This document shows, one piece after another, positions 1-12,099 of a DNA stretch of 64,000 nt (positions are counted from its first letter, which is position 1; each line of letters opens with the position of its first letter). A program made the position numbers and the translations under genes. The notes beneath the pieces were generated by a model that was not told the DNA's origin, made no database searches, and saw only the letters and a program-made list of their open reading frames with translations. Source of the stretch: Lycorma delicatula (lineage: Eukaryota > Arthropoda > Insecta > Hemiptera > Fulgoridae). The stretch covers positions 17,628,022-17,692,021 of the forward strand of contig NC_134465.1 of the NCBI RefSeq assembly GCF_047948215.1, in the 5' to 3' direction.

Positions 1-507
1 ATCGGGCGTTACCTCTGCAGCTGCGGCGTAAATTCGAAATCTTAGCTTAACAAAATCAGCGATTAAGGGTGGTACATAAAACCGATCTTTAATGAAACAC
101 CACAAGAGAGAACGTAGCGGGGTCAAATCTAGGAAGCGAGGTGGCATTTGGGCCTTCACGACCGATCCACCGACCTGGGAATCGAGTATTAAGAAAATCT
201 CGGACTTCTAGGCGGTAGTGAGGTGGTGCCTCGTCTTGCTGATACTAATATCGTCCATCTTGGTCATCATCATCATCATCATCTAACTGAGGAATTGAAA
301 AATTTTAAATTGTATCCAGATAAATATACCATTTACGGTCGGCTCCTGGAAGAACAGGCCATGCAGTCTTTGTTTGCTTACGGCACAAAAAACCATTGAC
401 CTTAAGGCTATCATAAAAGCGCTGCAAAGTTTCATGAGGGTTTTCGCTACCCCATATTTGCCAGTTGTGGGCGTTCATCTTACCACCAATGTCAAACGTT
501 GACTGGT

Positions 508-1178
508 CAATGGCGGCTCGTAACTAAAATTATGGGGGTGCTGCTCCAGAAACATTTTAGCCTTTGTTTTAGAATTGCGTAAAAGGACGGACACAAATAT
601 GTATCAAAAGAAAATTTATTCAGAAACTTGATAAAATCCTAAAAGTACAAAATCAAATATTTTTTACTTACTTTAACCTAAACTGCTACGGTTCAAATTT
701 TTTATATTCGTTTAAAAATGAAATCCATTCTTCTTTTTTCGAAAAAACAAATGAATGAAATAAAATAGGCGGAATTAGGATAATAATCTAATTCTACATT
801 TTATCACATTCAAGAATACGATACATGGTTTTTAAGCACAACACAAGCGGAGTAAAAAAAAGACTACCTTCCACCAGCACGCCGTGGTCGGCACAGTGGG
901 AGTGACAGTGCTCTGTCTCCCTCGCGTGCAGCTTCCTATGTGCGAATACGCACAACAGTCATACACCACGCTACTGGAACTGTGAAGTGCACAGTTCCAT
1001 ACAAAGATTTTTTTATCTTTTTCATAAACTGGAAGATGACTAGTGACATTAAGCTATTATGCTTTACAAGTATAAATAAACAATTAAAGATAAAAGGACT
1101 CGTTATATTAAATGTTATCGATAATATCAAGTGGAAGTAGGGGGTGCTGCAGTTCCACAGTACACGAGTCGCCAAAGG
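508..1178 (+). mobile_element. hAT-type MITE, copy A
   Basis: It starts CAATGGCGGCTCGTAAC and shares its whole length with the copies at 35526-36382 and 41551-42448, including GACAGTGCTCTGTCTCC-like and TTGAGATTAAGC-region blocks and the phrase GTGAAGTGCACAGTTCCATA. The right end (CGAGTCGCCAAAG) is diverged. The 8-bp target duplication is not clear in this copy. ORFs of 66 and 93 codons here are shadows of the repeat and recur, altered, in the other copies. Confidence 0.82.
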
Positions 1179-1187
1179 TTGATTCAT

Positions 1188-1484
1188 CACCCACCGGGTT
1201 GGTCTAGTGGTGAACACGTCTTCCCAAATCAGCTGATTTGGAAGTCGAGATATCCAGCGATCAAGTCCTAGTAAAGCCAGCTATTTTTACACGGACTTGA
1301 ATACTAGATCGTGGATACCGGTGTTCTTTGGTGGTCGGGTTTCAATTAACCACACATCTCAGGTACGGTCGAACTGAGAATGTACAAGACTACACTTCAT
1401 TTACACTCATACATATCATCCTCATTCATCCTCTGAAGTATTATCTAAACGGTAGTTACCGGAGGCTAAATAGGAAAAAGAAAG
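1188..1484 (+). repeat. SINE1 copy with 13-bp target duplication
   Basis: This is a tRNA-derived SINE of 297 bp with A box TGGTCTAGTGG. It is flanked by exact AAGGTTGATTCAT repeats (1175-1187 and 1485-1497). It lies immediately beyond the right end of the hAT MITE, inside the transposase remnant. Confidence 0.96.
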
Positions 1485-1962
1485 AAGGTTGATTCATAAT
1501 TAAAAACTACATCGTCTAAAAATGTATCATTGACTGAAATTCCACACATCATTTTCACACGAAATTGCAGCCGAGCAACTTTATCGTTATCTGTAATCCG
1601 TTGAGCTGCGGTTATTTTGTATGGCTTGAAGCGCAATCGTTTACGTAATACGCGCCAAATAGTTGTTTGTAGAACTCAATCTCACGTGATGCACGTCAAG
1701 TTGATTTCTTCGGGCTATGTACAAAGCTTTCTCTGAGTTGTCCTACAGCAGCTTCAGGGACGTATGGGCATCCTGGTGATTTTGTATGTTTAATAAAACA
1801 ACCTGCCTCAACGAAGATTTGGTGTCAAGAATAAATTTTATGCCTCCTCGTAGGATCCCTACCGTATTCTCTACGAAAATTACGTTGAACTTCAGTTGCC
1901 GACTGCAAATCGTGAAACCAAAACACACAACGAGCACGTTCCGCACCAGTAAATGTATCCAT

Positions 1963-3369
1963 TTTTAACACTGGTGGCCGAATTTGATACTAATGAACTA
2001 CGCGAGTCAAAACTTGATGTGTTTTGCTATGAAATAAGACCTCAACCGAGACTGTAAGTTATCTAAATAAATTTCTATATTCTTTTAATTTGTGAAGTTC
2101 TTTTTAAATCACCCGATATGATCCAACGTCTGCAATCGTTTAACATTCCTTGTGTTTTTTATCAAAAGCCGCATAATGCATACGAACAAGTAATTTATAA
2201 TCAAAAAATATGCAAACCAATTTCTTTTCCTGTTTTAGTATCTTTCTTTTGTTATTAATTTCAAAAGAATCATCAAGATTATTATGTAGCAACCACATTT
2301 TTCGTTTTTCGCTATAATAATTCTGATTCAAGAACTATTAATTTTTTTTACAAATAATAGGATGCATACACATCTTCTTATACCATAAAGTATACCTATT
2401 AGAGTCCGGTCGTTCGTTATTGGCAACTCAACTTTAGACAGACATCCGGCGCGAGGATACGGACGGTTTGCTTTAAGGCGTTCTTTAGAGACTAGCAGTA
2501 GTAGCGCTTGCGCATTTCATTCCTTAACCGGGTTTGCGCTGTTAACGTCAATGCTTGTACAGTCAACACAAGAGTGAGACGCGAATTACGGCGTAGTTGT
2601 GTTTATATTGTGTATTTTATAATTAAAAAGTATTTTTATTTTCTAGTCAAAGGAATAGCATAATTTTTACGTAACACCCCGACGATAAAACCCCTTAGTG
2701 AATGCAACTAGAAAAGCACTTATCAATAATTGTGACTATGACAGCACCGTCTCTGAAGCTGAGTTTTTGTCCTTGGTGGAAACACATGCGTATTCCTCGT
2801 TTTGGAGAGACTAATCTTACGATTTACACCACTATGTCCAGTTGCCAAAAATAAACGGCCCAATTCTACAAAATTTTGACCTAGATTTGACCTCGAAAAT
2901 GAAATTCGATCGGAATGATTTTTTATACTTTAAAACAACCACAGATAAATGATAATATAATTCCTTTTCTTTTATAAAATATAAATAATGAAATATAGAT
3001 TTAAAAATAAAGCAAACTATTAAACCTTTTACATTTTCTAAATAATCTCCAAAATTTGTCTTGAGCACACTTCTATTAGATATTGAATCTCCATAACCTA
3101 ATGCTGGTACATTCTTTACGAATGAATACCCAACCAAAATTTTACGATTAGTAAAAAAAGTAATTTTTTTTCTCCATCAGCACAGCAAACCTTAAGAATA
3201 TGACTGATTTTCAGCCCTAAAAATGTTATCTTCCCTTTAATCATCTCAGGGACTGGCTCTTTAATGAAAATCATCATTCTCAGAAGAAAGTCATCCTGAT
3301 TAATATCACTTGTATTTTTTTTTACGGTTTACTTGCCTTACTATCAAATGAAAGGGTGGGAGAGATAAT
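1963..3369. other. Region without recognised gene
   Basis: Mostly AT-rich sequence. A GC-richer stretch at about 2405-2600 (CCGGCGCGAGGATACGGACG, GAGTGAGACGCGAATTACGG) looks like a leader or promoter-type segment of some element, but nothing downstream translates into a recognisable protein. Short ORFs at 2140-2331 and 2832-3137 show no family features. Confidence 0.5.
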
Positions 3370-3663
3370 CTTTCTTTTTCCTGTTTAGCCTCCGGTAATT
3401 AGCATTCAGGTATTACTTCAGAGGATGAATGAGGATGATATATGTATGAATGTAAATGAAGTGCAGTCTTGTACAGTCTCAGTTCGACCATTGCTAGATA
3501 TGTGGTTAAACCCAACCACCAAAGAACACCGGTATCCACGATCTAGTATTCAAATCCGTGTAAAAACAACTGACTTTACTAGAACTTGAACGTTGGAACT
3601 CTCGACTACCAAATCAGCTGATTTGAGATGTCGCATTCACCACTACACCGACCCGGTGGGTCC
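3370..3663 (-). repeat. SINE1 copy
   Basis: A full-length SINE1 in reverse orientation, with tail complement CTTTCTTTTTCCTGTTTAGC at the left and head complement GACCCGGTGGG at the right. The A box is mutated. No clear target duplication was seen. Confidence 0.9.
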
Positions 3664-4110
3664 ACGTGGAACGAATATGAATGCAGAAGTCTACTGCGAA
3701 ACTCTACGCAAGTTACAGCGCGTCATTCAAAATCGGTGACGCAGGTGGTTGATCGATGGCGTCGTCCTGCTGCACGATAATGCGCGTCTACATATTTCGG
3801 GTCCGACATGTAATTTACCGAGAAGATTTGGATGGGAAATTTACGATCACCCACCATATAGTATGGCTTAGATATTTCTGATTACTATTTGTTTGGGAAA
3901 TTGAATGATGTATTGAGCGGTAAACAATTCGCGGGTGACGATGAACTTCAAAATGCTGTTAATCAGTAGCTAAATGAACTGGCAGCAGAAGAATACGACA
4001 AGGGTATATTGAAGCCGGTGGTGTATTGCTACGATAAATGTCTTAATTCGTGTGGCGATTATATATATATATAGGTTTGGAGAAATAAAAAAATATTTGT
4101 AAAGTTTTCA
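3664..4110 (+). mobile_element. mariner transposase C-terminal remnant
   Basis: The plus strand reads NMNAEVYCETLRKLQRVI, then GVVLLHDNARLHISGPT (second D motif, near 3765-3815), then FGWEIYDHPPYS near 3825-3865 and, after frame changes, KQFAGDDELQNAVN and DKGILKPVV near 3930-4020. These are the C-terminal half of a mariner DD34D transposase of the SETMAR-like type. The third D region is destroyed (PPYSMA then stop). The N-terminal half and left TIR are absent; the copy begins directly at the SINE at 3370-3663. Confidence 0.8.
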
Positions 4111-5107
4111 AAATAAACATTTTTACGATGAAACGGTCTTTACTTAACCTCTCGTAACTTCCGGGAACATTCTACTCTGCTTCAAGTTTACTTTCCATAA
4201 CGAAACTAATCCGGAAATCGACTATCCTGTCTCTATAAATATTTAATTCTTTTATAACTCATTTCGTTGAAAGTCGGTTCTTCTAATGAACTTATCTTTA
4301 CTGTATTACACTATATTATTTATCGTAACCCAACTAACTTACAATTGTATAAATTCGTTGCGTTGGCAATACTGATACACTAAGTTTATGTTTATTACAC
4401 CCGAGCTATGTAACTAACTACACAACTACCTATAAATAAAATTTTAAATTTCAGAAACCGGACTGGTTTTTTTAACCTAATTTTGTTTATTGATTATCAT
4501 TTTGATATAAAAATAATCCTTATGCAATGTATTCTTTATATTATTCTTTTAACCGATATACCGGTATAAATAATTTAATTTGACAATAAAATAAACAAAT
4601 TTAGAAAAATAAAAAATAAAAAACAAAACATAACGGAACTGAAATATTATGAACGATATATTTGTAAAATCAAATATCATTTTACTTCTGGTCGGTAGAG
4701 AAAATAAATACGTTACATTGTATCGAAAACATAATTTGGGATGCTGCTCAGGGAAGCAAATGTGTAAAAGAGCAAATGATAAAGTAAAATGTGAAACGGT
4801 GTAAAGAGAAGGGTTTTTTTTTAGATAAAGAGAGTTAAATGGAAAGTGTGGGAGAAGAGCAAAGAATAAAACCGTCGGTTACGAGATACAGAGATGGGAA
4901 TTGTAGATAAATTGATAGTTACGTAACAAAAATACAGTAACATCCTATCTTTTTTTATGACTAAATCCTCTACTCAATTCCTATATAATACTTGTAGTAA
5001 CATTTTATACAACAGCATATGACGCAATTGATGATCATGTAGTTAAAAAAAGGTGTATCGGAGATAATATTTATAAACTATAGTAATTGTGTGTGTGTGT
5101 GTGTGTA

Positions 5108-5156
<49 letters not shown>

Positions 5157-5510
5157 CATGACACAAATAGTTGTTTTAAAATAAATAAATAATTGTTTTA
5201 ATTAACTTCGTGCAGTTGAACAGTTTTTGTTTTTATAGTTGATTACGTAAGAAAATTTAAGATCCCGTAAAATTGTACATATTCATATTTAAATATATAT
5301 TCTCGTACACACAGAATTAAAAAAAAAATTCAGTACACGAGGTTTTTCCAGAAGTTATAAAAGTATGCCAATAACGTAGTATGCCGATAAAAAATATATG
5401 TACTAAGTTAATAATGATAAACAAAATCTCTTTTTAAAATTTTCAAAACGATCTTTAAAGATAAGTTATTCATTCGATACATAAGTTTTTAATATTTTTT
5501 TTTATCTTCA
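4111..5510. other. Region without recognised gene, with microsatellite
   Basis: AT-rich sequence. A compound (GT)n/(AT)n microsatellite lies at about 5089-5152. No ORF with family features was seen. Confidence 0.6.
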
Positions 5511-5511
5511 G

Positions 5512-6160
5512 TCATTTGACTGGTTTGATGCAGCTCTCCAAGATTCCCTGTCTAGGGCTAGTCGTTTCATTTCGGTATACCCCCTACATCATACATTCCT
5601 AACAATTTGTTTTACATATTCCAAACGTGACCTGCCTACACAATTAATTCTACCTATCCCTCCAATATTAAAGCGACTATTCCAAGATGCCTTAATATGT
5701 AACCTATAAGTCTGTTTCTTCATTTAACTGTACTTTTCCAAATGCTTCTTTCTTCATCTATTTGCCGCAACACCTCTTCATTTGACACTTTATCCACCCG
5801 TATGATTTTTAACATTCTCCTGTATCACCGCATTTCAAAAGTTTTTAATCTTTTCTTCTCAGGTACTCTGATCGTCCAAGTTTCACTTCCATATAAAGCT
5901 ACACTGCAACCATATACTTTCAAAAATCTTTTCCTGACGTTTAAATTAATTTTTGATGTAAAAAAAATTATATTTCTGACTGAAGGCTCGTTTCGCCTGT
6001 GCTAATCGGCATTTTATATCGCTCCTGCTTCGTCCATCTTTAGTAATTCTACTTTCCAAATAACAGACTTCTTTTACCTCCATAATCTTTTCTCTTCCTA
6101 TTTTTACATTCAGCGGTCCATTTTTGTTATTTTTACTGCATTTCATTACTTTCGTTTTTT
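5512..6160 (-). mobile_element. Non-LTR retrotransposon (RTE/BovB-like) reverse transcriptase C-terminal remnant
   Basis: Minus-strand translation gives MKCSKNNKN, then VKIGREKIMEVKEVCYLESR, then ITKDGRSRSDIKCRLAQAKRAF (6146-5980), and after a frame change KRFLKVYGCSVALYGSETWT near 5940-5870, RLKTFEMRCYRRMLKI near 5845-5800 and VSNEEVLRQIDEE near 5790-5750. The end reads LHQTSQMTEDK near 5510, with ANQTVK-like tail sequence. These blocks follow the order of the thumb and C-terminal region of insect endonuclease-reverse transcriptases. The catalytic FADD region is missing, so this is a 5-prime truncated dead copy ending near a poly-A-like tract (poly-T on plus at 5495-5505). Confidence 0.78.
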
Positions 6161-6164
6161 TTTG

Positions 6165-6520
6165 TATACAGAGAAATTCAGGACGAAAGGGAAATAATTT
6201 GGCAATTCTAAAGCGTGAAATAAGAAATAAATTTCACACATCCGAAAATGCTTTGTTATTGAGTTACGACTACCGAAACATTTCGCCCGAATTTCAGCTC
6301 CCGCGGTGAAATGAGGACAAACTGAAATTTTTAAGGCGTTATATAATGGGTAAACTTGATAGTTTTACTAGTTTTTTGACTTGAAAAATCAAATAAAATA
6401 GATTCGTAACTATATCTTTCGTAGTTTTTATAATATCCAACGTAAAACAGAAAAATTCGGTGACGAACAATACGTTTTACTTTCCGGTCTAAGTAGCGCT
6501 ATAGCTCTAGAAGGGAAAGT
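6165..6520 (+). repeat. Interspersed repeat RepA, copy 1
   Basis: It shares TTTCGCCCGAATTTCAGCTC, GGTGAAATGAGG and TTTTTATAATATCCAACG with the copies at 9480-9800, 13372-13830, 16900-17085, 31590-31904 and 38350-38800. The family is non-coding and about 450 bp when complete. One terminus, seen in the 13372 and 17085 copies, reads CAGAGTGTATCACGAAGTTC. Confidence 0.8.
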
Positions 6521-7540
6521 ATTGTAATCGGTCCAATTTGAGCACATGCGGTTTTCACCGGATCTTAACGTTTTGACATCTAAGGAACCCAAAAAACCGG
6601 ATGAATATTTTCCGGATGTGTAATGTTCGTATGTATGTGTGTTCGGTGTTGGCCTCTAAATCACCTTATATGTCCAGAACTACTGAACTGATTTTTATCA
6701 AAGTTGGTCTATATACGAGGCCTTGACGCCATTAAATTTTCAACCTAATAGATCAAGGGGGTGAGCCTATAGAGCAAGGTCATCCCCAGCATCTCGATTG
6801 CCTAAGGTCATATTTTTCTTAGACACATTTGTTAACAATTAAAAAATAATATTTGCAAAAACAATTTTTTGCAAAATCGCACCCCCACTTCAAAAAAATG
6901 CATGCTGTGACGTCATAGGTGAGCGGTAAAGTCAAATAAATGAATAATATTTAAAGTGTAAAAAAGTAACTCGGTCTGGCTGGGTCTCTAATCGTTCTCC
7001 CTGTTGACTCGGTACCTGCAGCGTTAAGCCTCGCTGCTGCACCGGCTTGCCAAACGTATAAGCGAAATTTGTCTATGTAAGTTGTGAAATTAATTTTGAC
7101 CGTCGTCGCTAGTACCGCGCGAATTAAATACGGTATGCGCGCGCGCTTTATTTAGTATCATTGAATTAAATAAACGAAAAATATTATATTTAAATAAAAT
7201 GATAAATATTTTTAATAAGTTATGTGTATAAGGCGTGCATCAGAATAAAATCCACTTTCCCGGAACTTTCTGGAACGCGGCTTTAGCCGCGTGACGGGAA
7301 AGTCCTACAACTGTGTCAACTTTTTTTTAAGTTTGAGAACAGTAACTTTGTTAAATGACTAATAAATGCAAATATTTTATTACTAAACCACGTACAGAAT
7401 TTAATTATGAAGTAATAAAGTTAATAAAAAACAAAATAAAACTTTTATTATTAAAAATAAAACAAAACAAAATTTAACAGAAAAATGTTATGAATTTGTA
7501 ACAAGTGATAATTATTCAAAATCAAAAAAACGCTACTGTC
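6521..7540. other. Region without gene, containing a GC-rich hairpin
   Basis: A non-coding segment resembling transposon interior (repeat-like phrases ACTACTGAACTGATTTTTAT, GTGACGTCATAGG). At 7254-7302 CTTTCCCG and CGGGAAAG bracket a perfect 7-bp stem ACGCGGC TTTA GCCGCGT (7275-7292). This is possibly the terminal hairpin of an unidentified element. Confidence 0.5.
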
Positions 7541-8165
7541 AAAAAAAATGCTGACAAACATTGCTCTTTAATATAGGATAATTAAAGAGCGTGCCGGTGA
7601 CAGTTTTGTGTGTAGTATAATATTTTTGCCAATTTTTTTAAATTTATTTAAACATATACGAGTATATATATATATATATATATAGCCTATGAATTAACCG
7701 GTAACGGAAGGATTCCAACGCGGGATCATACATGAAAATCGGTTCTGCCGTTGAGCTGCTACGGTGGAAAAAATATATATACATACATCCTTAAAAATCG
7801 TAGATAGAGGACTAAAAATCGTTATGCAGTATTTAATTCGATAAAATAATCGGTGACCTTACAGACAGTTTTAGATTATTGGTCTAACTTCGCACGAGGT
7901 GCTCGCATCTACTCACCACTGTAGTCTCACACGCAGTACCCGCAGGAAGCCCATTATTAATAAAAAGATTTTTTTTTAAATTTATTTAATATTATTTTAT
8001 TTTATTCTACGTAAATTTAATTCTATTATTTTTGTAATATTATTTATTCGATCGATTCGAAACATTCAGTTCAAACCCAGCTCTCAGAGCGATAGACGTT
8101 CAAAGTTCACAATTCATTAATTTAATTCATTAAATTTTGTGCTTCAACCGGCAAATTTCCACTTC
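7540..8165 (-). repeat. Interspersed repeat RepB, copy 1
   Basis: It is the reverse complement of 46360-47010: both contain GATGCGAGCACCTCGTGCG, ACTGCGTGTGAGACTA, GGGTTTGAACTG, TTCGAATCGATCGAAT and, at the far end, CTCTTTAATTATCCTATATT with AAAGAGCAATGTTT. A 10-bp inverted repeat GCTCTTTAAT/ATTAAAGAGC (7562-7589) sits near that end. It is non-coding. A (TA)n tract at about 7661-7684 lies inside. Confidence 0.8.
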
Positions 8166-8172
8166 TAGAATA

Positions 8173-8173
<1 letters not shown>

Positions 8174-8221
<48 letters not shown>
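8174..8221. repeat. (AT)n microsatellite
   Basis: An uninterrupted dinucleotide run of about 45 bases just beyond RepB. Confidence 0.95.
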
Positions 8222-8222
<1 letters not shown>

Positions 8223-8479
8223 ATACAAATAAAAATGTAAATGTTCATTTGTTAAAAATCTTAAATTTCCGAAAGTTCTTCACCGATAACTTTGAAATTT
8301 TGACACAACGTTGCATTCGAACACGCGCATGTTTTTATACAACTACTATTTACATACCTAAGATGTACAATAAATTTAGATCTTTTAAAATTGAAAATAT
8401 GTTTTATTTACTTAAAAAAATAGTCGGTCTGGTTTAAATTGTAATAATTGACGATAAATATTCGAAAATTCTACTATTG

Positions 8480-9300
8480 AGATCGATGCACTTTTCATCT
8501 CGTTTTGTTACATTTTCTGTCGCCATCCTAATGATATCTTCGTATAGCATTGAGAATGACAACGATCGGTTCATCACGTATGTCTACGTTTTGTTTGTAT
8601 ACCTCGCATTTTTCATTCCCATAAACAGTAATGTAAGGGAATAAGTTCCGGTGATCTAGGTGGCAAATTCACCGGCCCTCTAAGTCCAGTCAATTTACCA
8701 GTGAATTTTTCATCTCGTCTTCATTCGTAAAACGTATCGGTGCTACATCAAGTCGACGGTACACTTCAATTTGTTTCGCCGATGAGAAATTTTCAATCGC
8801 TAAGTAATTCATTAAAAATTTCTCTTCGTGACACTTTGTTTTAGTACGAGAAGGCTTAACTGACTTTTTATTATGCAACACCGATCACCGAAAATCGTTG
8901 CTAGAAATTTAATTCGACTACAGCATGTCGGTCAGACTACGACGTGAATTCCGTGTGTTGTTTATGCCGTTACGGATAAAAGTAGTTTCGTCCGAAAATA
9001 TTACGATCGGAATTAAGCGGTAATTATTGTTAACCCGTTGACAAAACCGCAGTCGTCTGGCACGGTTATCAAGCTAGAGGTGTTAAACTTTGTGAACTAA
9101 TAAGGACGCAGTCCCTGAGCATATAATGTTCTCCATATTGTGCTTTGTGGGATGTGTAGAAATTCTTTGCGTACTCGTTATTTGATACTACCTGAAGAAC
9201 GTTTTTCCTTACATTACCGTGTTTCGGATTGACGTTCAGATGAAACATGAGCTTAGAATTTTTCAAAGACCTAAATTTACTTAATAAAAACAGCTGTTTT
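8480..9300 (-). mobile_element. Tc1/mariner-like transposase remnant (DUF4817 type)
   Basis: Minus-strand translation gives ILFSDETTFIRNGINNTRNS near 9005-8945 (first D region), then after heavy decay TGLRGPVNLPPRSPELIPL near 8690-8635 (last catalytic region, with E in SPEL replacing the usual D), then MNRSLSFSMLYEDIIRMATE near 8575-8515, all in family order. The second D region is not readable. Stops and frameshifts are abundant and no TIRs were found. Confidence 0.72.
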
Positions 9301-9479
9301 TACTTTTGCATATTCATGACAATTTTCTGTTAAGTTCTGTTTTCAGTAGTAATAGTTAATTCATTTTGTTTTTCATAAACTTTAATACGTCAGAATTAAA
9401 TTCTTTACCGGTTTTGATAATAAAATTTTCGCGTTTATTAGTCGTTTAACAAAGTTAAATGTAGTTCAAACGAAAATGA

Positions 9480-9800
9480 AGATTTCGCCACCGAAATTTT
9501 CTGTTTTGCTTGGATATCATAAAAACTACGGAAGATACATTTCTGTTACTTGTTTTATTCTATTTTTCAGGTCGAAAACACATGAAACCATCAAGTTTAT
9601 CCCTTATATAAGTCCTTAAAATATCAGTATGACCTAATTTCAACGAAAAACTGAAATTCGGGCGAAATTTTTCGTTAGTCGTAACTCAGTAACAAATTGT
9701 TTTCAGACATATATTTGTGTAAACGTTTTTCCTTATTTCTAGTTCTAGAATCGGTTCCAAAATTGTTTTCCTTTTCTCCTGAATTATTCTCCACACACTA
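9480..9800 (-). repeat. Interspersed repeat RepA, copy 2
   Basis: Reverse orientation: CTGAAATTCGGGCGAAATTT and ATCATAAAAACTACGG mirror the plus-strand RepA copies. Non-coding. Confidence 0.75.
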
Positions 9801-11139
9801 AAACCTTTCTTCTTCGAAATTAAGTCGATCGATCTCAATAATTTTGTAGAGAAATTTTCTCTGGTTTGAAAATTTGTCCTGCTTTAAGTTTTCCCAATAC
9901 ATCTTAACTCCCTCTCAAATCCCTGACGTAATATTACATCGCAGCTAATCCTCAAAAATTCCAAAAAAACAATTTCATAACAAATTTGTTATCCGATTTA
10001 ACTATTTTTAACTTTCCTCCTAAAATCTAAAGGTACATCACAACAATTATGTCGTGCAAAAAAAAACTATATCCACAAGACGGAAAAGAACTAAAAAATT
10101 GAATTTGTAAAAAGATTAATAACTTGTTAGTAATAACGTTTTGAATTTCAAAAAGTTGTTAATAATTTTAATTAAAACATACTAAAAATTTGTAACTTAC
10201 AATTGAAATAATAACCGATGGACCATCCCTTTCAAACTTTCTTCTTTTTTACTCAAATAAAAAAGAATAGGAGAAACGGGATTGTATTTAACTGTAACGA
10301 ATGTTTATTTGTTTATTCCCTTTAATAGCTTCACAGATCCGACCGATTACAACCTAATTTTAAGTAGTAACAGGTCTTCGGTCTGTCTTAGTCTATCTTA
10401 AATTTTTATCTAGAAGGGAGTGCTGAGACAAAATTAAAAATTTACGCTATTTTCACATTTTAATGGTGGTATTCCATAACACGATAAAAATAAACACTTT
10501 TTTGCCCTTTCTTTTGCCTCTTGTGATTTTTTTCGAAAAATTCATCGTTCTCGAGATATAAAAAAAAGGTGCTCGGCAAAATAAACAGGAATGCATCGCT
10601 GCTAGCATATACGAACTCGTAATGCGTTACCCGCATGTACGTAAAAACCGGATTACTAATTGTACACATCTATCTAGAATAATTATGAACAAAAATCGTT
10701 AAAAATGTGTTTCTTAGAAGTTTTTTCAGGATACGGAAAGTTAGTCAGCGATATGAAATATAATATTAGTTGTACCAAATATGTTATAGTCGGTGCCTGT
10801 ATAGACTATTTGAGATGGTGACTTCAACGACGTCCACTTAGAGATTTACAGGCACAGAAATACAACATAAAATGTAGAAGCGATATTAAATTTCACTTCG
10901 CTGACTAACGTAATGTATCTTGAAAAAATGTTTGTAAGAAAAAAAAGAAAAACTTTATTTTTTGTTCTGCGTAATTATACTAGGTAGATATATACAATTG
11001 GTAGTCAAATTTTTGTTTTTAGCGGATTTCCGAATAATTTAGAGAAATCGCTAATACGTCTATCAGATTAATGGGTTGTCGGGGGGAAACGGGATCAATT
11101 TTTCTTTACGTTTGGAGTCTCCTGAACACGATTCTACGA
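9801..11139. other. Region without recognised gene
   Basis: AT-rich. A 70-codon ORF at 10460-10669 has no family features. No repeats strong enough to name were seen. Confidence 0.5.
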
Positions 11140-12004
11140 TCTATATATATAAAAATAAATGTTTGTTTGTCCCGTATGCGTTCCTACACCATTGCTCCGA
11201 TTGCGATGAAATTTTGGTGGGTTGTTATGCGCATGCCCGTAAAGGTTTCTGATTTAGTTTGGACTCGCTACGTGGCGCTGGGGGTTGAGATATTTCGAAA
11301 AATTGTATAATAGACCGATTTGGAGTCAAACGAGTGTTCGTCAGAATATATACTAGTTACGTGAAAAGAAAAACTTTTGCGAAAACTATACCTGATAGGT
11401 GTGGCCGGTGTCGAGTGACTTACGAAACAAACAAACACACAAAGAGACTTTCACCTTCTAAATATATAGAAGGCAATGTTCGTATGCGTGTCCGCTATAG
11501 ACTAAAATACTACTGGACCGATTTACGCACGGGTTTTTGCAAAATGGTCCGCGTTGACCGGAGAAGGTTAAAAGATATTGAAATCCTCGATCTGATCAGT
11601 AGAAAGAAAATTAGGGATATTTTGAATCTGCTGCTGTGTTTAGAGAGTAGTTTGAATTAAATCCGATAGGTAGTGCTGTTTGGACAATTGGATTTATTTA
11701 CAATCTGAATTTTATAAAGTGAAAGGTTAAATTTCGCGAAGTTCCGTAATGTTTTGTAAGTTTCTTAGTGTTCAGTATTACTTGTGATGAATTTGCAGCC
11801 GTGTCTCTTTTCGTTAAAAGGTTATTTTTCACAGAATACTGTGATTAGAGAGTAGGTTGAATTAAATTTGATAGATAATGCTGTTGTTTTGCCGATTGGA
11901 TTTATTTATATTCTGACTTTTATAAAGTGAAAGGTTAAATTTTGTGAAGTTCGTAATGTTCAGTTTTTTAATCTTTTATCAAACTTTCAATTGTGTTCAT
12001 TTAA

Positions 12005-12041
<37 letters not shown>

Positions 12042-12080
12042 TCAAATCTAGCAATAGCGAAGCGTTACCGGGTCTACTAG
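11140..12080 (+). mobile_element. Non-autonomous Helitron
   Basis: The 5-prime end reads TCTATATATATAAAAATAAA and then TGTTTGTTTGTCCCGTATGC, a typical insect Helitron start with TC. The 3-prime end reads TAGCAATAGCGAAGCGTTAC and then CGGGTCTACTAG, finishing in CTAG. The base before is A (11139) and after is T (12081), giving the Helitron A^T insertion site without duplication. Inside are two roughly 205-bp direct subrepeats beginning GAGAGTAGTTTGAATTAAAT (11642) and GAGAGTAGGTTGAATTAAAT (11849), then a (TA)n tract at 12006-12035. ORFs of 79 and 108 codons (11071-11310 and 11334-11660) show no Rep or helicase motifs and are taken as chance. Confidence 0.85.
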
Positions 12081-12099
12081 TGTTTACAAACATTTTTTA

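Larger units (their letters stand above)
1..1962 (-). mobile_element. Tc1/mariner-like transposase gene, decayed and split by two insertions
   Basis: The gene starts at the ATG at 1962-1960: MDTFTGAERARCVFWFHDLQ, then SATEVQRNFRREYGRDP, which is the DUF4817 helix-turn-helix region of an insect IS630/Tc1/mariner-like transposase. The middle part (1485-1700) is degraded. The DDE part lies at 1-507: MNAHNWQIWGSENPHET near 475-420, then DEAPPHYRLEVRDF near 225-180 and RFPGRWIGREGP near 170-135, with a frameshift before the last catalytic region (FLDLTPLRSLLWCFIKDRFY near 130-70). A short CAT expansion (264-284) interrupts the core. A hAT MITE (508-1178) and a SINE (1188-1484) sit in the middle. 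The C-terminal end may run off the left edge. Confidence 0.85.

Noticed and set aside
262..284. CAT triplet run as a functional poly-Asp domain
   Set aside because: A microsatellite expansion inside a dead transposase gene, next to frameshifts.
1188..1260. Possible tRNA gene (A and B boxes)
   Set aside because: The same head recurs in nine SINE1 copies and the cloverleaf does not close as a tRNA.
11334..11660. 108-codon basic ORF inside the Helitron
   Set aside because: No Rep, helicase or zinc-finger motif; overlaps the non-coding Helitron body and its subrepeat start.
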